A stretch of 64,000 nucleotides of DNA from Brucella grignonensis. Lineage in GTDB: Bacteria; Pseudomonadota; Alphaproteobacteria; Rhizobiales; Rhizobiaceae. Below, in pieces: positions 7,720 to 16,364 of the stretch (positions within the stretch are counted from its first letter, which is position 1; every line of letters starts with the position of its first letter). A program made the position numbers and the translations under genes. The notes under the pieces were generated by a model, which worked only from the letters and a program-made list of their open reading frames with translations, made no database searches and was not told where the DNA came from. Where the stretch lies: assembly GCF_002252505.1 (NCBI RefSeq), contig NZ_NNRL01000163.1:62001-126000 (forward strand), in the 5' to 3' direction.

Positions 7720-8793
7720 ATGAAAAAGAAAAAGTCCTTTACGATCAGAGATATTGCCGAGAATGCAGGTGTTTCGCCTGCAACGGTTTCGCTTGTTCTG
7801 AATGGCAAAGGCGAGATTTCAGGAGAAACGCGAGCGCGTGTTCTTGAGTCGGTGTCCCGTCTCAATTACGTGCCGCGCGCTGCCAAAACCGGGTCGAGTG
7901 GTGGTGAGACGATCCGTTTTCTGAAGATTGCCAAGCATGGTGAAACAGTTAATCGCGATCACAGCATTTTCGTCTCTGATTATATTGATGGCATGTCGTC
8001 GGAAGCGACGCGCCGCAACTACACGCTTGAAGTGGTAAGTTTTGAAGGGCAGCCGATCAGTGCGGTTGCTGAATCGCTGGCCGGTGCGCCGATCCGAGGC
8101 GTGATTGCGCTTGGGACCGAGCTTTCGGCGGCAGATATCCACATGATTCAGGGGTTAGGTCTGCCCACAGTCTTCATCGATACGTTTTATGAAGTCATCG
8201 AAGCCAACTTCGTCGACATGAACAATGAGGATGCCGTCTTCAAGGTTCTGTCACGCTTCAAGCAGCTTGGCTTTTCGCGGATTGGTTTTGTTGCCAGTCA
8301 TACTGAAACGACGAATTTCCGTCTTCGCCGCGATGCGTTTTTCAAGAATATGCAGCGTCTGGACCTAAACGTTCAGGAGCGTGATATCCTTTCGGTCGAA
8401 TCGACCTATGAAGGCGCACATCGCGATACTTGCGCGATGTTGCATTCAGGCCTCGATCTGGCGGAGTGCTATTTCTGCACGAATGATATTATCGCCTATG
8501 GTTTCATCCGGGCGTTGAAGGGCAAAGGCCTTCGTATTCCCGACGATGTTTCAGTGATCGGCTTCGATAATTTGCCGCAAAGTGCGACCATGGAGCCGGG
8601 CCTCACAACGGTTGAAGTCTCCAAGCGCAAGATCGGCAATCTTGCTGTGACTGTTCTGGATGATCTGATCAACACAGCTGAAACACAGCCGCCCGTTAAA
8701 ATCCTGGTGGGTGCGAGCCTGGTCATCAGATCGAGCGATTCTGGTGTTGCTGCAAAGACGGTAGTCCCAAAGACCAGCGCGTTTACGAGCTAA
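7720..8793 (+). CDS. LacI-family transcriptional regulator
   Basis: A 357-residue repressor-type protein. Residues 6-30 (SFTIRDIAENAGVSPATVSLVL) form the LacI helix-turn-helix, followed by the hinge helix region. A periplasmic-binding-like effector domain fills the rest (GFVASHTETTNFRLRRDAF, FCTNDIIAYGF, DVSVIGFDNLPQS). It is divergent from cassette 1, and matching palindromes lie in the shared 200-bp intergenic region. It therefore most likely represses cassette 1 and itself and is released by the imported sugar or its phosphate. Control of the downstream rightward cassette is less certain, since no copy of the palindrome was found there. Confidence 0.9.
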   Translation: MKKKKSFTIRDIAENAGVSPATVSLVLNGKGEISGETRARVLESVSRLNYVPRAAKTGSSGGETIRFLKIAKHGETVNRDHSIFVSDYIDGMSSEATRRNYTLEVVSFEGQPISAVAESLAGAPIRGVIALGTELSAADIHMIQGLGLPTVFIDTFYEVIEANFVDMNNEDAVFKVLSRFKQLGFSRIGFVASHTETTNFRLRRDAFFKNMQRLDLNVQERDILSVESTYEGAHRDTCAMLHSGLDLAECYFCTNDIIAYGFIRALKGKGLRIPDDVSVIGFDNLPQSATMEPGLTTVEVSKRKIGNLAVTVLDDLINTAETQPPVKILVGASLVIRSSDSGVAAKTVVPKTSAFTS

Positions 8794-8826
8794 TCCTTTA
8801 AAATAGTCCATGAACTTTGAGCAGCG

Positions 8827-8853
8827 GCGGACGCAAGTCGTCCGCTGATTTTG
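8827..8853 (+). terminator. probable terminator after the LacI-type gene
   Basis: GCGGACG (8827-8833) and CGTCCGC (8839-8845) form a 7-bp stem around CAAGT. TGATTTTG follows, with a later TTTTT run at 8860-8864. It is a weak to moderate terminator. Confidence 0.45.
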
Positions 8854-8882
8854 CGCGCCTTTTTGTCTCTTTGCGGTCCTTA

Positions 8883-8999
8883 AGATTGATCAATCTCATC
8901 GGTGCTTTGTCCAAAGTACCGCGTGTGCAGCTATCCACACCTCCCTATTAGGTAGATAATTACTCTTGTAATTTTAATTATACATCTGTATTCAAGAGT
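8883..8999. promoter_or_regulatory. operator/promoter region of cassette 2
   Basis: The 304 bp between the lacI-type gene and the second binding protein hold no gene. They hold a perfect 14-bp palindrome, AGATTGATCAATCT (8883-8896), and an inverted repeat ACTCTTG (8962-8968)/CAAGAGT (8993-8999). The repeat flanks an AT-rich segment likely to contain the promoter -10. Either palindrome could bind the SorC-family regulator encoded at the end of the cassette. Confidence 0.4.
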
Positions 9000-9097
9000 C
9001 GAGTTCGCTATGGGCTGGAGGCAGAGGAGCCTTCCCGGGTGATCTTTAAAGCAGTCAGGCGGGAGAAAGTTTCGCCTGATTTCCAAGGGAGGAATTT

Positions 9098-10042
9098 ATG
9101 AGAAAGCTTGCTACGCTGGCGGCTCTTGCTGCCTTTTCGCTGCCTGTTGCCGCCATGGCGCAGGACGCGCCAGGTACTGTCAAAAAAGACAGCTATCGCT
9201 TCGTCATCGTGCCAAAGGTTGTTCATCCCTGGTTCGATAAGGTGAATGAAGGCGCGCAGCAGGCTGCTGCGGCGCTCAAGGCGCAGACCGGCGCCAATGT
9301 TGAAATCGTCTACTCGGCACCACAGAGCGCAGACGTTGTTCAGCAGAACCAGATTATCGACAGTGCACTTGCAACCCGTCCGGACGGTCTCGCCCTCGAT
9401 CTGCTCGATCCATCGGGCAATCGCGCCTCGCTTGAAGAAGCACAGAACCAGAAAGTTCCGCTGGTCCTGTTCGATTCCGTGCCGCCTGAAGGCATGAGCA
9501 TCACCCATATCGGTTCGGATTTCTGCGAGCAGGCAAAGATTGCTGCCCGTCGTCTGGTTGAAGTTTTGGGCGGTGAAGGTGAAGTTGCGATCATGATGGG
9601 TGTGCCAACCGCACCAAACCATTCGATCCGCGCCGATTGCCATCGTGCAGTGTTCAAGGAACATCCGGGCATCAAGGTTGTTGCCGAAGGCATCGACAAT
9701 GACAGCATCGAAATTGCACAGCAGCAGGCAGCGGCCATTATGCAGGCCAACCCGAACCTCAAGGGCTGGGTTGCATCGGATGCGGCTGGCCCGATTGGTA
9801 TCGGTCAGGCCATTGTTGAAGCTGGCAAGCAGGGCAAAGTCACGCTGGTCGGTCTCGATAACTTGCCGGAAATGCTCGACATGATCCGCAATGGCGTGGC
9901 CGACAGCTCGTCCGCTTCGCAGCCTGAACTTCAGGGTTACTGGTCGGTGATGACACTCTGGGCACAGGCAACTGGTGCTCCTGTTCCGGGTTATATTGAC
10001 ACCGGCAATGCATTCCTCACCAAGGAAAACGTAGGCAACTGA
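9098..10042 (+). CDS. periplasmic sugar-binding protein of ABC transporter (cassette 2)
   Basis: A 314-residue RbsB-like receptor with a signal peptide (MRKLATLAALAAFSLPVAAM, cleavage likely after AMA). The mature protein reads RFVIVPKVVHPWFDKVNEGA, the ribose-receptor start, and later GWVASDAAGPIGIGQAI and VTLVGLDNLPEML. AGGGAGG lies seven bases before the ATG. It opens the rightward operon and is followed by a strong hairpin before the ATPase. It is only distantly like the cassette 1 receptor, so the two systems probably differ in ligand or affinity. Confidence 0.9.
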   Translation: MRKLATLAALAAFSLPVAAMAQDAPGTVKKDSYRFVIVPKVVHPWFDKVNEGAQQAAAALKAQTGANVEIVYSAPQSADVVQQNQIIDSALATRPDGLALDLLDPSGNRASLEEAQNQKVPLVLFDSVPPEGMSITHIGSDFCEQAKIAARRLVEVLGGEGEVAIMMGVPTAPNHSIRADCHRAVFKEHPGIKVVAEGIDNDSIEIAQQQAAAIMQANPNLKGWVASDAAGPIGIGQAIVEAGKQGKVTLVGLDNLPEMLDMIRNGVADSSSASQPELQGYWSVMTLWAQATGAPVPGYIDTGNAFLTKENVGN

Positions 10043-10062
10043 TCCGTTCCGGTCTTGTTGCA

Positions 10063-10086
10063 GGAGCACGGGTTCTCCCGTGCTCC
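10063..10086 (+). promoter_or_regulatory. mRNA hairpin after the cassette 2 binding-protein gene
   Basis: A perfect 10-bp stem, GGAGCACGGG/CCCGTGCTCC, with loop TTCT, followed by ATTCTTTCTTGTTCT. It lies inside the operon, 20 bp after the stop. It is a candidate partial terminator or message stabiliser that keeps receptor levels above those of ATPase and permease. Confidence 0.55.
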
Positions 10087-10189
10087 ATTCTTTCTTGTTC
10101 TGTCGGGCCGTGTCTGGACATCACTTTAACCGGAAGCGTTTCGGTAGCTGCCCCCCGCAATGCCCCCAGAAATATCCAAGGTGTCCATC

Positions 10190-11689
10190 ATGGCTTATCT
10201 TGAAACAAGCGGATTAGGCCGGGATTTTCCTGGTGTGACCGCGCTGGATGATGTTGACCTGAAAATCGAGTTGGGTCGCACGCATATTCTTGCTGGCGAA
10301 AACGGTGCTGGCAAATCCACACTCGTTAAAATTCTGACCGGAACTGACAGCGCTTCGCGCGGTCAGGTACTGATTGATGGCCGCGATCCGGTTGCCGATC
10401 CTTCGCTCTATAAGAATGTCGCTTATGTTCCGCAGGAGCTGACGCTGTTCCCACAGATGAGCGTCGCTGAAAACCTGTTCATGCCGTTTAACCGAACCGG
10501 TCATGGCGGCTTTATCGTCAACCGCAAAATGTTGATGGAAGAAGCGAAATCCTATCTCGACCGTTTCGGCATTGAAGCGCGGCCGGATGATCTGGTTGCC
10601 AATATTTCCGTGTCCGATCAGCAGCTTCTGCAGATTGCGCGCGCCTGCACCAATGAGCAGATGAAGGTGCTGATCCTTGATGAGCCGACATCTTCGCTGA
10701 CGCGTGTTGAAGTTGAGCGTGTCTTCAAGGTTATTCGTGGTCTTCTCGATCGCGATCATGCGATTGTTTTCATCAGCCACAAAATGGAAGAAGTCTTCCA
10801 GATTGGCGATGATTATACCGTTCTTCGCAATGGCACCAAGATTGAAAGCGGTCACATCAAGGATGTGACCGAAGCTGATCTGATCCGCGCCATGTCTGGC
10901 CGCGATCTCTCCTTTGATGAGCATTTTCGCCCATCCGCACCGACGACCGAAACAATCATGGAAGTGCGCGGACTGTCGGGATCGCGTTTTGAAGACATCA
11001 GTTTTGATCTGCGCAAGGGTGAGATTCTTGGCTTTGCCGGTCTGGTCGGAGCTGGACGCTCTGAAGTGATGCAGACGATCTTCGGCTTTCTCAAAGCCAA
11101 AGCCGGACAGGTGAAGGTTGAAGGCGAAAGCTGGACACTCAACGATACGTCGCGCTCGGTTTCAGGCGGCATGCTTTATCTTTCGGAAGAGCGAAAGCAT
11201 CACGGCATTCTGCCGCTTTTGTCGCTGCGTGAGAATATTGGCATTTCGATTTTGTCGCTGACCAGCGGCAAGCTGGGCATCAGCGATAGTCGTGAACGCA
11301 ATATCGTGCAGAAGATCATTGATGACTACGGCATCCGCACGTCCGGAATGGGCAAGCGCATCTCGCAACTTTCCGGCGGCAATCAACAGAAGGCTATTAT
11401 CGGCCGGGCCATGGCCACGCGTCCGCGCGTGCTGATCTTTGACGAGCCGACCAAGGGCATCGATATCCGCACCAAATCCGAGATTTATCGCATCATGAAA
11501 AATCTCGCCGAAGAAGGCGTAGGCGTCATTCTCGTTTCTTCGGAACTCAACGAATTGCAGAAATGCGCAAGCCGTATCATCACCATGCATAACGGCCATA
11601 TCACCGGTGAGTTCTCTACCACCGATACAAACAATGAAACACTCGTGGGCGCGATCTTTGGAACAGAGGTAAAAGCCGATGCAAACTAA
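10190..11689 (+). CDS. sugar ABC transporter ATPase, duplicated nucleotide-binding domains (cassette 2)
   Basis: A 499-residue tandem ATPase of the RbsA/MglA class. NBD1 has GENGAGKSTLVKIL, a divergent signature (SVSDQQLLQIARA) and LILDEPTSSL. NBD2 has the degenerate P-loop GLVGAGRSEVMQ and LSGGNQQKAIIGRA. An ATG at 10190 (MAYLETSG) with AAGGTG six bases upstream is chosen. An in-frame ATG at 10160 lacks a ribosome site. The 3' end overlaps the permease gene by 11 bp, so the two are translationally coupled. Confidence 0.9.
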   Translation: MAYLETSGLGRDFPGVTALDDVDLKIELGRTHILAGENGAGKSTLVKILTGTDSASRGQVLIDGRDPVADPSLYKNVAYVPQELTLFPQMSVAENLFMPFNRTGHGGFIVNRKMLMEEAKSYLDRFGIEARPDDLVANISVSDQQLLQIARACTNEQMKVLILDEPTSSLTRVEVERVFKVIRGLLDRDHAIVFISHKMEEVFQIGDDYTVLRNGTKIESGHIKDVTEADLIRAMSGRDLSFDEHFRPSAPTTETIMEVRGLSGSRFEDISFDLRKGEILGFAGLVGAGRSEVMQTIFGFLKAKAGQVKVEGESWTLNDTSRSVSGGMLYLSEERKHHGILPLLSLRENIGISILSLTSGKLGISDSRERNIVQKIIDDYGIRTSGMGKRISQLSGGNQQKAIIGRAMATRPRVLIFDEPTKGIDIRTKSEIYRIMKNLAEEGVGVILVSSELNELQKCASRIITMHNGHITGEFSTTDTNNETLVGAIFGTEVKADAN

Positions 11690-12644
11690 TCCCCTTTCCA
11701 ATCTCTTCCGCACGCCGCTTGCCGGTGTCTTTGTGGCTCTGCTGGTGATCTTTGCCCTTTCGGCAATTATGTCACCTTATTTCCTCACACCTTATAATCT
11801 GTCGGTTGTGGCGCGTGGTCTGGCCTTTGTCGGGCTTATCACCATTGCACAGTCCATGCTGATGGTACTGGGTGAGCTTGATCTGTCGCTTGGTGTGATC
11901 GGCGGTTTGAGCGGTGTCGTGTCCGGCATTTTAATGATGCGTATGGGTTTCGAGCCTTATACCGCAATGCTGCTTGCCATTTTGCTTGGGCTTTGCCTCG
12001 GTCTGTTCAATGGTTTCCTCGTCACCTTCCTGCGCCTGCATTCGCTGGTACTGACCATCGGTACGGCAGGCATCTTTGGCGGTGCCAATCTGGTGCTGAC
12101 ACGTGGCGTTGCCATTACCGGTATTCCGCGTGAAGTGCATTTCCTTGGCCGCGGCGATCTCTTCGGAATTCCGGTGCCGTTCATCATCATGTTCGTAGCG
12201 CTACTGATTGCGACTTTTGTGATGCTGAAAACACCGTTCGGTCGTTACATGTATGCTATCGGCAACAACCGCGACGGCGCCCGTATGCTGGGTATTCGTG
12301 TGGATCGTGTGCGTCTCATGGTGTTCGGCGCCGCTGGTGCCATTGCAGGTCTTGCCGGTGTGTTGATGGTTGCGCGTCTTGGTACGGCACAGCCTTCGAT
12401 TGGCGACAGCTGGGTGCTTGCTCCAATTGCTGCTTCCGTCATTGGTGGCGTTGCCACAACAGGCGGTATTGGCAGCCCGATTGGTGCGATTCTCGGTGCA
12501 GGTATCATCGCTATTATTGAAAACATTATCGTTCTGTTTGGTGTCTCGCCCTATTGGCAGGGCATTGTTTCGGGTGCAATCGTCGTGCTGGCTATTTCGT
12601 TCGATGCCATATCGCGCCGTTATCTGCGCCGGGATGCCCATTGA
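11679..12644 (+). CDS. RbsC-type sugar ABC transporter permease (cassette 2)
   Basis: A 321-residue inner-membrane permease with about ten hydrophobic segments and the family stretch GELDLSLGVIGGLSGVVSG. Residues near 240-260 read VIGGVATTGGIGSPIGAILG, the conserved C-terminal loop. It starts within the end of the ATPase gene. Unlike cassette 1 there is a single permease, so the channel should be a homodimer. The kinase fusion follows 30 bp downstream. Confidence 0.9.
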   Translation: MQTNPLSNLFRTPLAGVFVALLVIFALSAIMSPYFLTPYNLSVVARGLAFVGLITIAQSMLMVLGELDLSLGVIGGLSGVVSGILMMRMGFEPYTAMLLAILLGLCLGLFNGFLVTFLRLHSLVLTIGTAGIFGGANLVLTRGVAITGIPREVHFLGRGDLFGIPVPFIIMFVALLIATFVMLKTPFGRYMYAIGNNRDGARMLGIRVDRVRLMVFGAAGAIAGLAGVLMVARLGTAQPSIGDSWVLAPIAASVIGGVATTGGIGSPIGAILGAGIIAIIENIIVLFGVSPYWQGIVSGAIVVLAISFDAISRRYLRRDAH

Positions 12645-12674
12645 TCAAGCGACGCGTTTAAGAAAGTTAGAACC

Positions 12675-14438
12675 ATGAATGAACAAGTCAAAACCAAAAA
12701 GCTGATCAACGCGCCTGAAAATATCATTGCAGAAATGATTGAGGGCATGGTCGGCGCACATCCCGACATTCTGCGCGTCGAAGGCGAAACGGGCCGTGCT
12801 GTTGTAGCGGTCGATGGTCCGCGTGAAGGCAAGGTCGGCATCATTGTGGGTGGTGGTTCTGGTCACGAACCAGCTTTTGCAGGTTATGTCGGACGTGGCC
12901 TTGCGGATGCTGCAGCGGTGGGCAATGTGTTTGCTTCGCCATCGCCTGCCCATATTGCAGAAGCGGCACGGGCTGCGGATGGTGGCGCTGGCGTGCTGAT
13001 GCTTTATGGCAATTACACCGGCGACGTTCTCAATTTCACCATGGCTGCGGAAGAACTTGCGCAGGATGGTATGGATGTGCGCCATGTCGCTATTGCCGAC
13101 GACGTCGCTTCGGCTCCGATTGATCGCAAATCGGAGCGCCGCGGCATTGCCGGTGATATCCTGGTGTTCAAGGTAGCGGGAGCCGCGGCTGATCTGGGTG
13201 AATCCTTGTCGCGTGTTGAAGCGCTGGCACAGGCGGCCAATGAGGCGACCCGTTCCATGGGCGTGGCATTGAGCCCATGTTCGCTACCTCAGACTGGTAA
13301 ACCGAATTTCACCATCGGTGACGATGAGATGGAAATCGGCATGGGTCTGCATGGCGAGCCGGGCATCCGCCGTCAAAAGCTTGCGCCTGCCGATGAAGTG
13401 ACCGACGAACTGATGGCCTCGGTTGTGGAAGAACTGGCGCTTAAGGCAGGTGATCGCGTCGCCGTTCTGGTCAACGGACTTGGTGCGACGTCGCAGATTG
13501 AGCTTTACCTGATCTTCCGTCGCGTGAAGCAAATCCTTGATGGCAAGGAAATTCAGATTCACGCCTCATGGGTTGGCGAATATGCGACTTCGCTCGAAAT
13601 GGCCGGTGCGTCGGTGACGCTGATGAAGCTTGATGCGACCTTGCAGGCGCTTCTCGATCATCCATGTCATACGCCAGCCTTAACGGTTGGTGCTGTGCAG
13701 ACAGCCGATCGCGAACCCGCTTCGCACCGCAAGGCTGCACGCAGCGCCGAACACAAGGAAGCGGCCACGGACACGCCGCGCAAGCTCATCACCGAGGGTG
13801 ATGTGACGCCTGCGCTTTTCAAGGCGATGATGATGAATGTCGGCAATCAGATCATTGCCGAGAAGAACTGGCTCTCGGAACTCGACGGCGTGATTGGTGA
13901 TGGCGATCACGGCATCACCATGGAAATTGGCTGGAAGGCTGTTCAGCATGCGCTCGAAGATGAGCAGGGCGATGAGACGATTGAAGCTATCTGCAAGCGC
14001 ATGGCAAAGGCGTTTCTGGATGCGGTTGGTGCTTCATCCGGCCCGCTTTACGCAACGGCATTCCTGCGTGCAGGTACAGCTGTCAGCAGTCGTCTGAACC
14101 TTGATGGCAATGGCATGGCCGAATGGCTTGCAGCGGCATCGCAAGGCATCCAGGATCGGGGCCGCGCGGAGCCGGGCGACAAGACGATGATCGATGCATG
14201 GGTTCCGGCGGTTGAGGCTGCAACCGAGGCTGCAAATGCCGGGAAATCGACACTTGAAGTGCTGATCGCCGCACGCGACGGTGCTGAAGCCGGGATGAAG
14301 GCGACGGCTGCAATGGAATCGCGTCGCGGACGGTCGGCCAAGCTTGGCGAGCGTTCAATCGGCCACATCGATCCGGGCGCGGCATCTACATTCGTGACCC
14401 TGCGCGCCATGGCAGAAGCCCTTCAAGGAAAGCATTAA
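12675..14438 (+). CDS. DhaK-DhaL fusion, ATP-dependent dihydroxyacetone-type kinase
   Basis: A 587-residue single-chain kinase. The K domain (about 1-336) keeps H64 in GGGSGHEP, D117 in YGNYTGD and the covalent substrate histidine H226 in GMGLHGEPG. A charged, Ala-rich linker (about 337-370) joins the L domain, which has the full Mg-ATP signature LDGVIGDGDHG (D404, D409, D411). The architecture matches ATP-dependent dihydroxyacetone kinases such as that of Citrobacter freundii. Here all canonical residues are present, unlike the split pair of cassette 1. It phosphorylates an imported ketotriose or ketotetrose; which one is not shown by the sequence. It is convergent with the SorC gene. Confidence 0.9.
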   Translation: MNEQVKTKKLINAPENIIAEMIEGMVGAHPDILRVEGETGRAVVAVDGPREGKVGIIVGGGSGHEPAFAGYVGRGLADAAAVGNVFASPSPAHIAEAARAADGGAGVLMLYGNYTGDVLNFTMAAEELAQDGMDVRHVAIADDVASAPIDRKSERRGIAGDILVFKVAGAAADLGESLSRVEALAQAANEATRSMGVALSPCSLPQTGKPNFTIGDDEMEIGMGLHGEPGIRRQKLAPADEVTDELMASVVEELALKAGDRVAVLVNGLGATSQIELYLIFRRVKQILDGKEIQIHASWVGEYATSLEMAGASVTLMKLDATLQALLDHPCHTPALTVGAVQTADREPASHRKAARSAEHKEAATDTPRKLITEGDVTPALFKAMMMNVGNQIIAEKNWLSELDGVIGDGDHGITMEIGWKAVQHALEDEQGDETIEAICKRMAKAFLDAVGASSGPLYATAFLRAGTAVSSRLNLDGNGMAEWLAAASQGIQDRGRAEPGDKTMIDAWVPAVEAATEAANAGKSTLEVLIAARDGAEAGMKATAAMESRRGRSAKLGERSIGHIDPGAASTFVTLRAMAEALQGKH

Positions 14439-14459
14439 TATAGTAACAGGGGCTGTGTT

Positions 14460-15416
14460 TTAACGCGGCCCCTGCAGCAATGCGCGCGCCACACCCTCAT
14501 TGGTGACAAGGCGATTGACATAACCGCCCCGCAAAATGGCCCGGATAATCGGGATTTTATTCAGCCCGCCTGAAACCAGAACCGAAGCTGGTTTGAGTTT
14601 GAGTTTGTCCGGTGGCAGAGCAATGATTGAATCATTGAGGAAATGATCGATCGGACGTCCCTGAGCGTCAAGAAAATATCCCAGAAACTCACCCACAGCC
14701 CCAAGTTTCAGCACCGCGTCAAGATTATCCTTTACGACGCGAATATGCGTAAGCGATGTTTCCGAGGTCAGTGGTCCGCAGGATACGAGGCCGATGTCGG
14801 CGATTTCAGTTCTGGCGAGTACGTCCGTCAGCTCGTCGCTCAACAGAATCGCATTGCGGCTTTCGCGGTTGGCGCAGTATATCGGTGCGGTCAGATAGTG
14901 ACACTCGACGCCAAGAGCACGGGCAAAATCTGTCGCAACTTCAAATGTGTTGGTTGATGAGCCGCTGGTGACTCCACCGGTCAGTCCAACCACCCAGCTT
15001 TCGGGCTTGGGTTTGGCGCGCAAACTGCGCACAGCAAAACTAAGCGTTCGCCCGGATGCTATTCCTACACCCATATCGCGCCCGTCAATCAGCTCGCCAG
15101 CCATGGTTCCGGCAGCTTCACCGATAACACGTTTTTGCTCCAGAAAATCATCAAGGTCAGGAACAACCACGGCATCTGCAAGGCCATAGCGCGTTGCAAC
15201 TTTTTCTGCCAGCTCGACGCAATCCGATAATGGCAGGCTGACGCTGATCTGTATCTGACCGGACTCCCGCACTTGTCCGATGATTTTATTGACTTTTAGC
15301 CGGGTAATGTTGAGCCGCTGTGCGATTTCCTGCTGGGTCTGGCCACCGATGAAATAGAGCCAGGCTACGCGCGCGCGTTCCTGCTCTTCATCGACAGACA
15401 CGAAATTCTCGTTCAT
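14460..15416 (-). CDS. SorC/DeoR-type sugar-binding transcriptional regulator
   Basis: A 318-residue regulator. Its N-terminal helix-turn-helix has the SorC pattern (RVAWLYFIGGQTQQEIAQRL, then NITRLKVNKII). The rest is a sugar-phosphate-isomerase-like effector domain (VGIASGRTLSFAVRSL, VVGLTGGVTSGS, LVSGGLNKIPIIRAIL). Family members sense phosphorylated sugars; EryD of the Brucella erythritol operon belongs here. It is convergent with the kinase fusion, 21 bp apart, and probably controls cassette 2 in response to the kinase product. A GC-rich inverted repeat (about 14449-14474) spans both 3' ends. Confidence 0.88.
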   Translation of the reverse strand: MNENFVSVDEEQERARVAWLYFIGGQTQQEIAQRLNITRLKVNKIIGQVRESGQIQISVSLPLSDCVELAEKVATRYGLADAVVVPDLDDFLEQKRVIGEAAGTMAGELIDGRDMGVGIASGRTLSFAVRSLRAKPKPESWVVGLTGGVTSGSSTNTFEVATDFARALGVECHYLTAPIYCANRESRNAILLSDELTDVLARTEIADIGLVSCGPLTSETSLTHIRVVKDNLDAVLKLGAVGEFLGYFLDAQGRPIDHFLNDSIIALPPDKLKLKPASVLVSGGLNKIPIIRAILRGGYVNRLVTNEGVARALLQGPR

Positions 15417-15500
15417 TCACTGGCCCTTAACAGTCACGCGTGCGGCAGAATACCCTTGTGAGAGAATGCTGCAAAGCATCAATTCCCGCGCTCTTTATAA

Positions 15501-15549
15501 TACGCATCTTGTCCGAAAACTGTTTCCCCTTTTCGGGATGCGTTTCTAA
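15501..15549. repeat. partial copy of palindromic repeat family 2
   Basis: The stretch ACGCATCTTGTCCGAAAACT through TTTTCGGGATGCGTTTCTAA matches one arm of the longer element at 51618-51721 with a few changes. It is a decayed half copy upstream of the SorC gene, with CTAA at one end only. Confidence 0.6.
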
Positions 15550-15742
15550 CTCATTTCATAAGTGGGGTGCGGGCCGCAACGAATTTTGACAAAGCAGATT
15601 ATTATTTGTGCCATATCAAGGCCGGATACTTCACTGTTTTTGTATCCGAAACTACGGAGCATATTGAAAGAATTTAACTTGATTAAAATTATCATATTAA
15701 ATAGAGGTTGCGCCGAGGAAATCCCAGGCGGCGGGTAAGATC

Positions 15743-15862
15743 ATGTATAACAAAGATAGTCAGAAGTCGGCGCTCCATCGTTTTGTCGAAGGAGACGGGT
15801 TCTGGATAGCCTATGCTGGTTTGTTTGCGGTGATTGTTATCCTCGCAAATCTTTACCTTTGA
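15743..15862 (+). CDS. possible 39-residue single-span membrane protein
   Basis: An ATG at 15743 opens a 39-codon frame: a polar, basic start (MYNKDSQKSALHRFVEGDG), then one hydrophobic segment (WIAYAGLFAVIVILANLYL) running to the stop. A weak GCGGGTAAG lies before the start. Size and layout fit the single-span small membrane proteins common in bacteria. Without homologues or codon statistics it stays tentative. No function is assigned. Confidence 0.35.
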   Translation: MYNKDSQKSALHRFVEGDGFWIAYAGLFAVIVILANLYL

Positions 15863-15980
15863 GAATTGTCGGTCTGTAAACTGAGAGCACTGTTTTGCGG
15901 GCCGCCCATGCATCAAAACCCGGTGAGGTCACAAATTAACTGTCTATGCCGAGACGAAACGTAAGTTCGCACCGGTCACA

Positions 15981-16211
15981 ATGTTCACCGACTCAATCGC
16001 TACCGCGTTACATTTCGCTTACTGGATAATGCACAACCCGGGCCAATCCCTGCATGAACGGTTTGCGCATCCAGAAACAGCGCTTGCAATCAAGATCATG
16101 CAAATGGCTATAGCCGGAGGTTTCATTCTCTGGTCCTCTCAATGGGCCAGAGCTTACTTCAAAATGGATTATTTCAACGGGGCAAGGTCAGCCCTAATCT
16201 CTGTTTTGTAA
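15981..16211 (+). CDS. hypothetical protein, 76 residues, one hydrophobic segment
   Basis: A 76-residue frame starting MFTDSIATALHFAYWIMHNP, with a hydrophobic segment near residues 40-54 (MQMAIAGGFILWSSQ) and an aromatic C-terminal part. No clear ribosome site precedes it and no family is recognised. It lies between the SorC gene and the AT-rich acyltransferase. It may be a real small membrane protein or chance. Confidence 0.3.
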   Translation: MFTDSIATALHFAYWIMHNPGQSLHERFAHPETALAIKIMQMAIAGGFILWSSQWARAYFKMDYFNGARSALISVL

Positions 16212-16364
16212 AGAAAACTGTGCACTTGTGTCCATATGTATGCAGGAAAGAGCTCGGATTTTTAGAAGATGTTACGGGATAAATAGGATAAAATGCCTAC
16301 TTTAACACCTTCGCCATTTTGAAATGCGAGTTTACGGGTGGTAATATAGTGGGATGATTGGCGT

